Shown: piece by piece, positions 9,141-17,680 of the stretch
Position numbering within the stretch: position 1 is the first letter of the stretch
Layout: every line of letters starts with the position of its first letter
DNA from: Myxococcales bacterium
Lineage (GTDB): Bacteria; Myxococcota_A; Polyangia; Polyangiales; Polyangiaceae
Reading direction: 5' to 3'
Length of the DNA: 64,000 nucleotides
Assembly: GCA_016706225.1 (NCBI GenBank)
Contig: JADJKB010000021.1
Location: forward strand, 558,001-622,000
The notes under the pieces: generated by a model
Seen by the model: only the letters and a program-made list of their open reading frames with translations
Told to the model about the DNA's origin: nothing
Databases searched by the model: none
Made by a program: the position numbers and the translations under genes

Positions 9141-10508
9141 TCAGCTTCCGAACCAACGACGCCAGAAGGGGCCATCCTTCTTGGGTTCGTCTGTCTTCAT
9201 GCGCTCGCGCGGTGGGGGCGGAGGCTCGCCGTCGGCGGGCGCTGAGGCCTCGGGGGCTGGCGGCTTTGCGGCCGCTGCCGCCGGCCTGGGCGGCGGCGGT
9301 GGGGCGGCGCGCGGAGGCGCGGGGGCGACCGCGGCGGCGACCGTAGCGGGTGCGCGCGCAGGCGCAGGCGCTTCCGCTTGTTGTTTGGCCTCCTCGAACA
9401 TCGCGTCGAGTCCCCAGCCACTCGGGTCTTCGAAGGCGCCTTCCTTGGCCTCGATGCCCGGGGTACCGAGGGTTGCGTGCAGCGCCTCGGACGCCAGGCT
9501 GCCTGGCGAGCCCGAGAACTCGTGCAGCGTATCGATGATCAGATCGCCAATCTCCGCCCCCGCCGCCTTGCCCTCGGCGCGCCGCCGCTTCACCCGGTCG
9601 TCGGCGGCTAGCTCCACGATTTCCGCGATGTCGAGATAGGTCACCGGCTGCGCCAGACGGCGCAGCACCAGCCCCAGATCCCGCGCGTATTCGTCGCCGT
9701 TCTGGTAACGCTGCGCGGGCTCGCGAGCCAGGGCTTTGAACGCCACACGCACGACCTCTTCCGGAATGTCCGGCCGGAACTGGCGCGGGTCGGGGATCTC
9801 CGCGGCACGCACGAGTTTGAAGGTCTCGACGTCGCTCTCACCCAGGAAGAGCCGCCGCCCGGCGAGCATCTCCCACAACAAGATCCCCGCGGCGAAGATG
9901 TCGACGCGTCGATCGGCCTTCTGACCCAGCGTGACCTCGGGCGCGAGGTAGCCGAACTTGCCCTTGACGATGTCCTCGTCCTCCGCAGTCAGGTGCGAGC
10001 TGGCCTTGGCCAATCCGAAGTCCACGAGCTTGACCTCACCCCGGCGGGTGATCAGCACGTTGTGCGGCGAGATGTCGCGATGGACGATGTCGAGTGGCCG
10101 CCCGGAGTTGTCACAGGCCGCGTGGGCATAAGAGAGCCCTTCGCACACATCCATTGCGATGCGACACGCGACCTCGATTCGCATCGGCTGCTGGTGCCGA
10201 GCCAGGTAGTCTTGGACCTCTTTCAAGTCCGCGCCGTCGACGAACTCCATCACGATGAAGTGCGCGCCGCCGCCCTGGCCGATATCGAACACCTGCACAC
10301 ATTTGCTGTGGCTCAGGTAGGCGCACAGGCGCGCTTCGTCCAAGAACATCTGAATGAACTCGCGGTTCGCGCTCAGCTTGGGCAGCACGCGCTTGATGGC
10401 GACCTTCTTGCGAAAGCCCTCGATGCCGGCGCTCTCGCCGCGAAAGACCTCCGCCATGCCGCCGGCCGCGATCCGCTCGATCACGTGATAACGCTGGGTT
10501 TCACTCAC
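9141..10508 (-). CDS. Eukaryotic-type Ser/Thr protein kinase
   Basis: 455 aa, GTG start at 10508. The kinase domain covers residues 7-275: glycine loop AAGGMAEV (14-21), ATP-anchoring Lys39 in VAIK, catalytic HRD at 143-145 followed by ISPHNVL, DFG at 163-165, and GYLAPE as the activation-segment end. HRDIS in place of HRDLK is a common myxobacterial variant. Residues 350-455 are Ala/Pro-rich and probably disordered. There is no transmembrane segment, so the kinase is cytoplasmic. It is transcribed with a downstream propeller lipoprotein and diverges from a GH92 gene. All catalytic residues are present and activity is expected; the substrate is unknown. Confidence 0.9.
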   Translation of the reverse strand: MSETQRYHVIERIAAGGMAEVFRGESAGIEGFRKKVAIKRVLPKLSANREFIQMFLDEARLCAYLSHSKCVQVFDIGQGGGAHFIVMEFVDGADLKEVQDYLARHQQPMRIEVACRIAMDVCEGLSYAHAACDNSGRPLDIVHRDISPHNVLITRRGEVKLVDFGLAKASSHLTAEDEDIVKGKFGYLAPEVTLGQKADRRVDIFAAGILLWEMLAGRRLFLGESDVETFKLVRAAEIPDPRQFRPDIPEEVVRVAFKALAREPAQRYQNGDEYARDLGLVLRRLAQPVTYLDIAEIVELAADDRVKRRRAEGKAAGAEIGDLIIDTLHEFSGSPGSLASEALHATLGTPGIEAKEGAFEDPSGWGLDAMFEEAKQQAEAPAPARAPATVAAAVAPAPPRAAPPPPPRPAAAAAKPPAPEASAPADGEPPPPPRERMKTDEPKKDGPFWRRWFGS

Positions 10509-10644
10509 GTTCGTCCTCGTTCGAAGGGCACATCATCCCACGTGCAAGGGGCCCGGCGCTAGGGGTCAGCCAGCGCGAGATGGCGGGGCTTCACTCGCCC
10601 GTGTGAGGGGGCCCGCCCCTTCCGACGTGGTAACCTTCACCTCG

Positions 10645-12882
10645 ATGCGGCGCGCCCCGTTCATGCTCCTCTTGCTCTCGAGCGCCGCGCTCGTCGCTTG
10701 CGGCGAAGACGGCGAAGATCTCCCCGAGCCGGAGCTCGTTCGGGCGGACTTGTTCGCGGCCATCGAGCCCGCGATCGGCACGGCGGGTGTGGGCTTCGCG
10801 GTCGGCTCGACCTACCCGGGGCCGGCCGTCCCGTTCGCGATGATCCATCCGAGCCAGGACACCCGCACCGAGAGCGGCGCGGCGAGCTTCTATCACTGCT
10901 CGGGTTATTACGCCGACGACGCCTTCATCCGCGCGTTCTCGCTGCTTCACTTCGAGGGCACCGGTGTGCCCGACTACGGGACCTTTGGCATCTTGCCCAC
11001 TTCGGGCATGACCGACGCCAAGCGTTCGGAGGCCGGCCACATGATCGGCTTCGACAAAGCGAGCGAGGTGATGAAACCGGGCTACTACGCTGTGACGCTC
11101 AGCGACGGCATCCGGGTCGAGCTCACCTCCAGCCGACGGGCCGCGATTTTCCGCTTCACGTTCGCGGAAGGGCAAGATCCCGTCTTGCTCCTCGACCTCG
11201 ATCACCGACTCGAGGGCGAGATCACCGCCGCCGACGTCAGCCTGGACGCGGCCGCGAAGGGATTCAGCGCCCACGTGCGTCACATTGGCAACATGACCGG
11301 CTCGGCCGGCGGCTACGATCTGTTTGCGCGAGGTGTACTCGACGTTCAGCCCGAGGCAGTCGGGACCTTCGATGGCGCGGGTCTGCACGCCGGACAGACC
11401 GCAGCGAATGGCACACCCCTCGGCGCATGGCTCGGGTTCCCCAAGGGTACGACCCGCGTGAACCTGCGCATCGCAGTCAGCTTCGTCGACGCAGTTGGAG
11501 CGGCCGGCAACCTCGCGGCCGAGGCGCCGAGCTTCGACTTCGATGGCATGCGAGCCGCATCCGAGGCCGAGTGGAGGACTGTCACCGATCGCCTCGAGCT
11601 GTGGGGGGCCAGCGATTACGACACCAAGATCATGGGTACCGCGCTCTATCACGCGAACCTGATGCCCACGTTGATGAGTGACAGCGACGGGCGCCACGTG
11701 AACGTCTCGGGCGGGATCGCCGCGGGCTCACGCCGCCGTTACAACGATTTTTCCCTGTGGGACACCTATCGCACGCTGCACCCCTGGTTGCTCTTGGGCG
11801 AGGACGAGCACAACGCCGACTTCGCCGCGTCGCTGGCGGACATGGCAAAAGAGGGCGGCGCGGTGCCGGTCTGGGGCATCGCCCACGGCGACTCGCGCAC
11901 GATGATCGGCTCGCCGGGCGAGATCGTACTGAGTGAGTCGGCGCTGAAGGGGGTGAGCTTCGACGACGAGCAGAGCGCCTACGAGCTTGCTCGCGTGAGC
12001 GCGTTCGGGCCCGCGCCGGGTCCCGTCGGCGGGCGCGACGCGGACGTCACCGCTTACATCGACAAGGGGTACGTGCCCTCGGACGTCACGAACGGCTCGG
12101 TGGCCAAGACCCAGGAGTACGCCGTTGCCGACGCAGCGCTAGCGCTCTGGGCCGAGAAGCTCGGGCGCGGCGACGACGCGAGCACCCTCGGCAAACGCGG
12201 TCGCAGCTATGCCGCGCTCTACGACTCGGGCAGCGGCTTCTTCCGCGGCAAGAAGAGCGACGGCAGCTGGGCACCGTTCGGTGATCCGGGGGCGATGGAC
12301 AAGATGTTCGTGGAGGGCAACGCCTGGCACTACCTGTGGATGGCGCCTCACGATCCCGAGGGTTTGGCCGAGAGCCTGGGCGGGGAGCAGCAAGCCCTCG
12401 AGCGGCTGCGAGAGTTCTTCGCTCTGAGTGAGGAAGACACCCCCATCGTCGGTGTTCGCACCCACTACTGGGCCAGCAACGAGCCCGACATCGGCGCGCC
12501 GTGGCTGTTCGCGGCCTGGGGCTCACCGGGGGAGAGCTACCGCTGGGTGGACTGGGCCGTGACGACGCTCTACGGCGACGGCGTCGATGGCCTTCCCGGC
12601 AACGACGACGGCGGAACGATGAGCGCATGGCTGCTGTTCGCAGGCACAGGGCTGTATCCACTGCCGGGCACGGATCGCTACATCGTGTCCATGCCGCGCT
12701 ACCCGAAGGTGGTGCTGCACCGAGCGAGCGGGGATCTCACGTTCCTGGTGTCGCCTGCCCCGAAGCTCGGGATGAAACCGAAACGAGTGACCTTGGACGG
12801 CGCACCGCTCGCGGGGCGCACGCTGACCCACGCGGAGCTCAGCGGGACCCACGAGCTCCGCTTCACGCTCGTCAACGAGTGA
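10645..12882 (+). CDS. GH92-family alpha-mannosidase-type lipoprotein
   Basis: 745 aa. The ATG at 10645 opens a lipoprotein signal (LLLLSSAALVACGED). Near the start is GVGFAVGSTYPGPAVPFAM. The centre has NDFSLWDTYRTLHPW and the C-terminal part GNDDGGTMSAWLLFAGTGLYP, all close to the conserved blocks of glycoside hydrolase family 92, which are calcium-dependent exo-acting alpha-mannosidases, mostly alpha-1,2. The protein is probably anchored on the cell surface or in the periplasm and trims mannosides. The family length (about 700-750 aa) is matched. It stands alone with no sugar transporter nearby, so the natural substrate is not indicated. Confidence 0.88.
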   Translation: MRRAPFMLLLLSSAALVACGEDGEDLPEPELVRADLFAAIEPAIGTAGVGFAVGSTYPGPAVPFAMIHPSQDTRTESGAASFYHCSGYYADDAFIRAFSLLHFEGTGVPDYGTFGILPTSGMTDAKRSEAGHMIGFDKASEVMKPGYYAVTLSDGIRVELTSSRRAAIFRFTFAEGQDPVLLLDLDHRLEGEITAADVSLDAAAKGFSAHVRHIGNMTGSAGGYDLFARGVLDVQPEAVGTFDGAGLHAGQTAANGTPLGAWLGFPKGTTRVNLRIAVSFVDAVGAAGNLAAEAPSFDFDGMRAASEAEWRTVTDRLELWGASDYDTKIMGTALYHANLMPTLMSDSDGRHVNVSGGIAAGSRRRYNDFSLWDTYRTLHPWLLLGEDEHNADFAASLADMAKEGGAVPVWGIAHGDSRTMIGSPGEIVLSESALKGVSFDDEQSAYELARVSAFGPAPGPVGGRDADVTAYIDKGYVPSDVTNGSVAKTQEYAVADAALALWAEKLGRGDDASTLGKRGRSYAALYDSGSGFFRGKKSDGSWAPFGDPGAMDKMFVEGNAWHYLWMAPHDPEGLAESLGGEQQALERLREFFALSEEDTPIVGVRTHYWASNEPDIGAPWLFAAWGSPGESYRWVDWAVTTLYGDGVDGLPGNDDGGTMSAWLLFAGTGLYPLPGTDRYIVSMPRYPKVVLHRASGDLTFLVSPAPKLGMKPKRVTLDGAPLAGRTLTHAELSGTHELRFTLVNE

Positions 12883-12897
12883 CGACCGCCTCCACCG

Positions 12898-13560
12898 ATG
12901 GTGCCTGAAGACCACAGACCGTCCCGGGTCGTCCACCACGGCGACGGAGTGGCGTGGCTTGCCGCGAGCGCGCTACCGGAAACGCACGCCGTCGTCACTT
13001 CGATGCCGGACTCGTCGGAGCTGTCGAGCCTCGCGTTCCCTGCCTGGCAGGCCTGGTTCGTCGACACCGCCGCCCTCGCGATGCGACAGATCGCGGAGCG
13101 CTCGGTCGCAATCTTCTTTCAGACCGACGTCAAGCGCGACGGGCGCTGGATTGACAAAGGGTACTTGGTCGCAAAGGGTGCCGAGCAGGCCGGCGCGGAG
13201 CTCTTGTGGCACAAGGTCGTCTGCCGCGCACCGGCCGGCACTTCGACCTTCGGGCGCCCCGCGTACGCCCACCTCTCGTGCTTTTCCCGTGGGCTCCGCC
13301 TGGATCCAGCCGAGTCGTTTGCCGACGTGCTGCCGCGCCTGGGTCACATGCCCTGGCCGCGCGCGATGGGCGTCGAGGCCTGCTCGGCGGTGTGTCGATT
13401 TCTGCTGAAGAGCACCGCGTGTACGACGGTGGTCGATCCGTTCTGCGGCATCGGCACGTTGCTCGCGGTGGCCAACGCTCACGGCCTCGATGCGATCGGC
13501 GTGGAGCGCTCGGGCAAACGAGCGAGCCGCGCCCGCACTCTCGAGCTCCCCCTGACTTGA
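12898..13560 (+). CDS. SAM-dependent methyltransferase-like protein
   Basis: 220 aa; the ATG at 12898 lies 15 bases after the GH92 stop. The C-terminal part contains VVDPFCGIGTLLAVA followed by an acidic residue after the next strand (GVE), the SAM-binding motif I of class I methyltransferases, especially nucleic-acid N-methylases of the DPFCGxGT type. An N-terminal strand ends VVTSMPDSSEL, at the place where those enzymes have TSPPY, so the motif IV position is altered. The order (motif IV before motif I) is that of a circularly permuted DNA/RNA N-methylase. The target is unknown. It may be an RNA or DNA methylase, or a derived family using Asp. Confidence 0.6.
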   Translation: MVPEDHRPSRVVHHGDGVAWLAASALPETHAVVTSMPDSSELSSLAFPAWQAWFVDTAALAMRQIAERSVAIFFQTDVKRDGRWIDKGYLVAKGAEQAGAELLWHKVVCRAPAGTSTFGRPAYAHLSCFSRGLRLDPAESFADVLPRLGHMPWPRAMGVEACSAVCRFLLKSTACTTVVDPFCGIGTLLAVANAHGLDAIGVERSGKRASRARTLELPLT

Positions 13561-13563
13561 CGC

Positions 13564-13743
13564 TCAGGCCGCTCGTTTGCTGGGCGGCGGATTCGACGCG
13601 CGAGGGCGAGCCTGCGAGGGTTCGTTCTGCGTCGCAACGAGCGCGCGCTCCCGGGCTCGAACGAACTCGACCCGGAGCTTGGTGGTGGAGAGGAGCGCGA
13701 GCCAGGGGGTCTTTTCGGCGGGGAGACGGGGATTCATCGACAT
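13564..13743 (-). CDS. Possible small basic protein
   Basis: A 59-aa reading frame from the ATG at 13743, preceded by AGAGG very close to the start. The sequence is Arg/Ala/Pro-rich with no recognisable domain. It occupies much of the 348-base gap between the methyltransferase-like gene and the SDR gene, and its stop lies 4 bases from the convergent methyltransferase stop. In such GC-rich DNA an open frame of this size can occur by chance. Otherwise I see nothing in the gap 13561-13908. Confidence 0.3.
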   Translation of the reverse strand: MSMNPRLPAEKTPWLALLSTTKLRVEFVRARERALVATQNEPSQARPRASNPPPSKRAA

Positions 13744-13908
13744 GCCTCTGACAGGGACAGGAGCACAGGCCGTGCCAGCACCGCTTCTCCACGATTCCAG
13801 GGGGTTGTCCACGCGAGGGGCCGTCAGTCCGTGCATTTGTCGCCACACCACCGTGTCGCCGCGATCATGGGACTGTTACCTCGCTGACCCTGGCGCCATG
13901 CTCGGGGC

Positions 13909-14595
13909 ATGAGGGTGTTCATCACAGGTGCAAGCCGCGGGATCGGACTCGAGCTCGCCCGACAGGTCGCGGCGCGCGGAGATCACGTCGTGGCAGCGGC
14001 CCGCAAGCCGGCAGGCGCTGTCGGCCTGTCAGAGCTCGCGAGCTCCCTCCCCGACCGAGTGCAGGTCGTCGAGCTCGATGTCGCGAGCGATGCCAGCGCC
14101 GCGCGGCTGAAGGACTCGGTGACCGGTCCGCTGGACGTGTTGATCAACAACGCGGGCGTCGTCGGCAAATCCGGCCCCCTCGACGAGCTCGATTTCGACG
14201 ACCTGCTCACCACCTACAGCACGGACGCCCTGGGCCCACTCCGGGTCACGCGGGCGTTGCTTCCGCTGCTCTCGGCCGGCAGCACCAAGAAGATCGTGAA
14301 CATCTCGACGGGCATGGCGTCGATCTCGGACAACGGCAGCGGCGGCGCCTGGGGTTACCGCATGGCCAAGGCCGCGCTGAACATGGCCACCAAGAACCTC
14401 GCGCTCATGCTCCGCTCGGAAGCGATCGTTTGCATCGCGGTCAACCCGGGCTGGGTCAAGACCGACATGGGCGGCCGCGGAGCGAACATGCCAGTCGAGG
14501 AGTCCGCCAAGCGCATCCTCGGCATCGTGGCTTCGATCGGCATCGGCGACACCGGCCGCTTCTTGAACTACGACGGCGAGACATTTCCCTGGTGA
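13909..14595 (+). CDS. Short-chain dehydrogenase/reductase, C-factor-like
   Basis: 228 aa, the size of the small SDRs. TGASRGIG at 6-13 is the NAD(P)-binding glycine motif, NNAG lies at 80-83, Ser138 is the likely third catalytic-site residue, and Tyr150-x3-Lys154 (YRMAK) is the catalytic pair. VNPGWVKTDMGG follows the active site, as in the C-factor/sniffer branch that includes Myxococcus CsgA. It is a soluble cytoplasmic oxidoreductase with unknown substrate. The resemblance to CsgA does not by itself imply developmental signalling. Confidence 0.85.
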   Translation: MRVFITGASRGIGLELARQVAARGDHVVAAARKPAGAVGLSELASSLPDRVQVVELDVASDASAARLKDSVTGPLDVLINNAGVVGKSGPLDELDFDDLLTTYSTDALGPLRVTRALLPLLSAGSTKKIVNISTGMASISDNGSGGAWGYRMAKAALNMATKNLALMLRSEAIVCIAVNPGWVKTDMGGRGANMPVEESAKRILGIVASIGIGDTGRFLNYDGETFPW

Positions 14596-14651
14596 GACGA
14601 CAGCGGCGCTTGCGCCAGCGCGCCTGGGAGGGGAGACTGAGGGTCGTAGAA

Positions 14652-15263
14652 ATGCCGCGGCTTGGCCTCTTCGCCGGTGTGTGTTTGGCGTTCAGCGCCT
14701 TCGGAGTGTTTGCTTGCGGAGGTGATGACGGCCAGGGCCCACCTGGTGTCGGCGGCGGCGGCGGGAAGGGCGGCAGCGGTGGAGCGGTCGAGGCACCAAA
14801 GACCGCGTTCGTGACCTCCGTCGAGTACACAGCAGACTTCGGCGCGGTCGCCAAGGCGGACGCGGCCTGTCAGACGCAGGCTGGCGCAGGCCAGTTGAAA
14901 GGAACGTACCGCGCCTGGCTCAGCGACTCGACCTCGTCGCCGGGATCCCGCTTCACGCACCCGAGCTCGAACTACATCACCGTCCCCGGTACGGTGCTCG
15001 CAAGCGGCTGGGAAGGGCTGACCTCGGGCACACTGCAAGCCCGACTCAACAACGACGAATTCGGCGACGAGGTGGATGTCGCACCCGAGGCATGGACCGG
15101 CACGCTGGCGGACGGTTCCGCATCCGGTGACGACTGCAACGATTGGACGGGGTCCGGTCAGGCCACCATCGGTCTCTTGGATGCCTACGGCGCCAAGTGG
15201 ACCCAGGCGCCGAGCTTGGATGCATGCACCGGCTTTCACCACCTGTACTGCTTCGAGCAGTGA
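14652..15263 (+). CDS. DUF1554-type lipoprotein
   Basis: 203 aa. The ATG at 14652 opens a lipoprotein signal (FSAFGVFACGGDD), followed by a Gly/Lys spacer (about residues 35-50). The folded part begins AFVTSVEYTADFG, continues ADAACQTQAG and GTYRAWLSD, and ends with paired cysteines (DDCNDW, DACTGFHHLYC). This is the pattern of DUF1554 (endostatin/collagenase-NC10-like fold) surface lipoproteins found in myxobacteria and Leptospira. Function unknown. Monocistronic between an SDR gene and a convergent membrane-protein gene. Confidence 0.7.
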   Translation: MPRLGLFAGVCLAFSAFGVFACGGDDGQGPPGVGGGGGKGGSGGAVEAPKTAFVTSVEYTADFGAVAKADAACQTQAGAGQLKGTYRAWLSDSTSSPGSRFTHPSSNYITVPGTVLASGWEGLTSGTLQARLNNDEFGDEVDVAPEAWTGTLADGSASGDDCNDWTGSGQATIGLLDAYGAKWTQAPSLDACTGFHHLYCFEQ

Positions 15264-15308
15264 CGGGGCGTCGGGCTGTGGGAAAAGCAGAGCCGCCGCT
15301 CACTCGCT

Positions 15309-16271
15309 TCAGATCGGCACGCCGAACGCGCGTCCCACGAGCGCCGCCGCCATCGCGGCCGCGAGCGGAACCGCGAAGTTGTCGTCGAGCTTGACGCTGA
15401 CGACTTCGGCGACGGCACCCGCGACGCCCGCTGCTGCTGCAACGGTCAGCAGCAGCGGCCACGCAGCGGCGCCATGCCACAAACTCAGCACGCTGAACGC
15501 GGCAAGTGTCCCCACGAGCGCGAAGGCCACTGTCCCCTCCAGCGTGCGTCCACCCCGGAGCGGTCGCCGTCCCCAGCGTCGCCCCACGAGCCCCGCCGCG
15601 GGATCACCGAGCCCGAGCACCGCGAGCGCCACCGCAGAAGCGTAAGGCGGGCTCACCAGCGCGAGGATGAAGAGCGCCGTACCGTACCAAATTACGCTAT
15701 TCACGTGGTAATGTTCGTGGGGGTGACAAATGAGCGCGAAGAATCGCACGCGCATCAGGCGATCGTTCCAGCGTTTGCTGATGGCGCGACCGGTCTCCAA
15801 GAACCAACACCAACCGGCAAACGCACCCGTGGCCCAGAGTGTTCCGTTCTTGGTGAGGATCACCTCGAGCAAGAGCAGCGCGCCGAGTGCCGACCCGACG
15901 TGAAACGTGATGCGGGCCCAGTTGGTGGGCCTCAGCGTCGGGGCGCGAACCGAACGGTGCCGGAGCTCGCCGGCGAGCCGCTCGTAGGCGGCCATCAGGT
16001 GCGGCCGGAGCGAGAGCCAGTAACCCGGTGACGCCTGGCTCGAGTCGACGCTCCCGTCCATCAACTCGCGCAGCGTGGCCAGGGGTTCGCTGATGGGGCT
16101 CGGTGTGGGGGTCTCGCTCGACAGCGCTTCGACGCTGGCGCCAATCCGCGTCCAGCGTTCACTCACGCTGCCGGTAACCGCGGGCGTAAGGCGCGCAGGG
16201 TCGGTCTCGCGCAAGAGAGCAAACAGCTCGCTCGCGAGGTTCCCCGTCTGTGACAGCGTGGCTGAGTTCAT
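15309..16271 (-). CDS. CTP-dependent lipid-kinase-like (DGK1/dolichol kinase family) membrane protein
   Basis: 320 aa. Residues 1-110 are a soluble, mostly helical N-terminal extension. From about residue 120 there are six or seven hydrophobic segments. Between the middle ones lies LGLGDPAAGLVGRRWG followed by a Gly-Arg-Thr-Leu-Glu-Gly patch, the signature shared by CTP:diacylglycerol kinase, dolichol/phytol kinase and CDP-DAG synthase-like proteins (GDPxA then G-x-K/R-T/S-xEG). A role in phosphorylating a lipid alcohol is likely; the exact lipid cannot be read from the sequence. It diverges from the M23 peptidase gene across a 177-base intergenic region. Confidence 0.7.
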   Translation of the reverse strand: MNSATLSQTGNLASELFALLRETDPARLTPAVTGSVSERWTRIGASVEALSSETPTPSPISEPLATLRELMDGSVDSSQASPGYWLSLRPHLMAAYERLAGELRHRSVRAPTLRPTNWARITFHVGSALGALLLLEVILTKNGTLWATGAFAGWCWFLETGRAISKRWNDRLMRVRFFALICHPHEHYHVNSVIWYGTALFILALVSPPYASAVALAVLGLGDPAAGLVGRRWGRRPLRGGRTLEGTVAFALVGTLAAFSVLSLWHGAAAWPLLLTVAAAAGVAGAVAEVVSVKLDDNFAVPLAAAMAAALVGRAFGVPI

Positions 16272-16420
16272 CGGCCCGAGCCTTCCCCCTAGCCGATCTT
16301 TTCACGCGGGGCGAGCATCCGGCGAACGGCGAGCTCGCGCGCCGACCCGCGGTTGCCCGACCGCCAAGCGCAGGTTGGCGGCAGCGCGCGAAGTTCCACG
16401 GAAATCCCTGGAACGATCGC

Positions 16421-16436
16421 TGGCACGTGGCGTGCA
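16421..16436 (+). promoter_or_regulatory. Candidate sigma-54 (-24/-12) promoter
   Basis: TGGCACGTGGCGTGCA matches the sigma-54 consensus TGGCACG-N4-TTGCW at every position except one T (read as G). The GG and GC elements have the required spacing. It lies 12 bases upstream of the M23 peptidase ATG, so transcription would start within a few bases of the ATG and give a nearly leaderless mRNA, which is unusual. GTTCCA and TGGAAC form an inverted pair just upstream (about 16393-16413) and could bind an activator. Confidence 0.35.
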
Positions 16437-16448
16437 GCCGTTGGGAGC

Positions 16449-17627
16449 ATGCGCCTGCTTCAACTCGTGGGAGTCTTGCTCTCGACGGCTCTGCTCGCCA
16501 CCGCGTGCGGGGGTGACGACGGCGGAGCTGACTCCACTCCCAGCTCTGGCGGCACGGGTGGCAAGGCGGACGCGGGTCAAAGCGGCGGCAGCGGCGGCGG
16601 GACCAGCGGGGGCGCCGGAGGGAACCCGAGCGGCGGGGCCGCAGGTGCGGCGGGTCAGGCGGGCGCCGCGGGTCAGGCGGGCGCGCCGACCACCGACGCA
16701 GGTGCCGACGCTGCGACACCAAGCTGCAAGTGTTTGCTGGGGGAAGGACCGTACTGCGCCGCTCGCGCGGCAGCCGAGGCAAAAAAAGCGGGGTGCACCA
16801 TCGCGGCCCTCGCCGGCCACGCCACTGATCTCCTGAAGTGCGAGAACGACACGTGGTCGGTGCTGGAGAACTGCAAGGGCAGCTGCAAATACTCCGCGGG
16901 GTCGAGCAAGCTCGACGATCAGTGTGAGTTGCCCGTGTGTGACTGCTTCGTGCAAGTGGCCTGGTGCGGGTCCGGCGCGGCCAAAGAAGCCGCGAAGATG
17001 GGCTGCAAGATCCCGCTCCTGCCGGCGCACAACGGCGACATCTTGTATTGCCCGGGCGGAAAGTGGTCGGTGAAACAGGACTGCCCGCTCGGGTGTGTCG
17101 AGGCACCTTCGGGCACGCCGGACTCGTGCAAGAGCTCCAGCAACTACAAACTCCCGTTCGACTGCAACACCACCCGCACTTGCAGCAACGGGAACCACAC
17201 GAACACCCACACCGGCAAGGACGAGTACGCTTTCGACTTCCCGATGCCCATTGGCACGACGGTGCGTGCCATGCGCGCCGGCAAGGTGCTGAATGTCCGG
17301 AACCCCTCGCCGCCCGGCAGCTCTTGTTACAACAGTGGCGCCCCGAGCTGCGCGAATTACGCCAATACCGTGGAGGTGCTGCACTCCGACGGCACGGTCG
17401 GCCTCTACATGCACCTCTCGAAGAGCTCGGTGACCAAGGGGCAAACAGTCGCCCAAGGAGACGCACTCGGGAAGTCCGGCAACAGCGGCTGGTCCACCGG
17501 CGCACACCTGCACGTGCAGGTCCAGCAGAACTGCGGCATCTGGTGGTGTCAGTCCCTGCCCTTCAAGTTCGTCGAGGACTCGACCATCTCCGCAGGCACC
17601 ACGGTGAAGAGTCAGAACTGTCCCTGA
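16449..17627 (+). CDS. M23 (LytM-type) peptidase lipoprotein with duplicated Cys module
   Basis: 392 aa. The ATG at 16449 opens a signal with lipobox LLATAC (Cys20). Residues 21-92 are a Gly/Ala/Ser spacer. Residues about 93-147 and 164-216 are two copies of a cysteine-rich module (CxC, then GC, then H..D.L.C, WSV..C and a final C). Residues 235-392 are the peptidase: H254 and the Asp in YAFDF, His322 in LYMHL, and HLHV at 353-356 supply the zinc ligands and catalytic histidine. It probably cuts peptidoglycan or a peptide cross-link at the cell surface. The Cys modules may be cell-wall or glycan binding (inference). Confidence 0.85.
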   Translation: MRLLQLVGVLLSTALLATACGGDDGGADSTPSSGGTGGKADAGQSGGSGGGTSGGAGGNPSGGAAGAAGQAGAAGQAGAPTTDAGADAATPSCKCLLGEGPYCAARAAAEAKKAGCTIAALAGHATDLLKCENDTWSVLENCKGSCKYSAGSSKLDDQCELPVCDCFVQVAWCGSGAAKEAAKMGCKIPLLPAHNGDILYCPGGKWSVKQDCPLGCVEAPSGTPDSCKSSSNYKLPFDCNTTRTCSNGNHTNTHTGKDEYAFDFPMPIGTTVRAMRAGKVLNVRNPSPPGSSCYNSGAPSCANYANTVEVLHSDGTVGLYMHLSKSSVTKGQTVAQGDALGKSGNSGWSTGAHLHVQVQQNCGIWWCQSLPFKFVEDSTISAGTTVKSQNCP

Positions 17628-17680
17628 CCATCACCCAGCCGCGCCCCGCGCCCCGCGCCTCGGGCGCCGTTCGACGTGTC

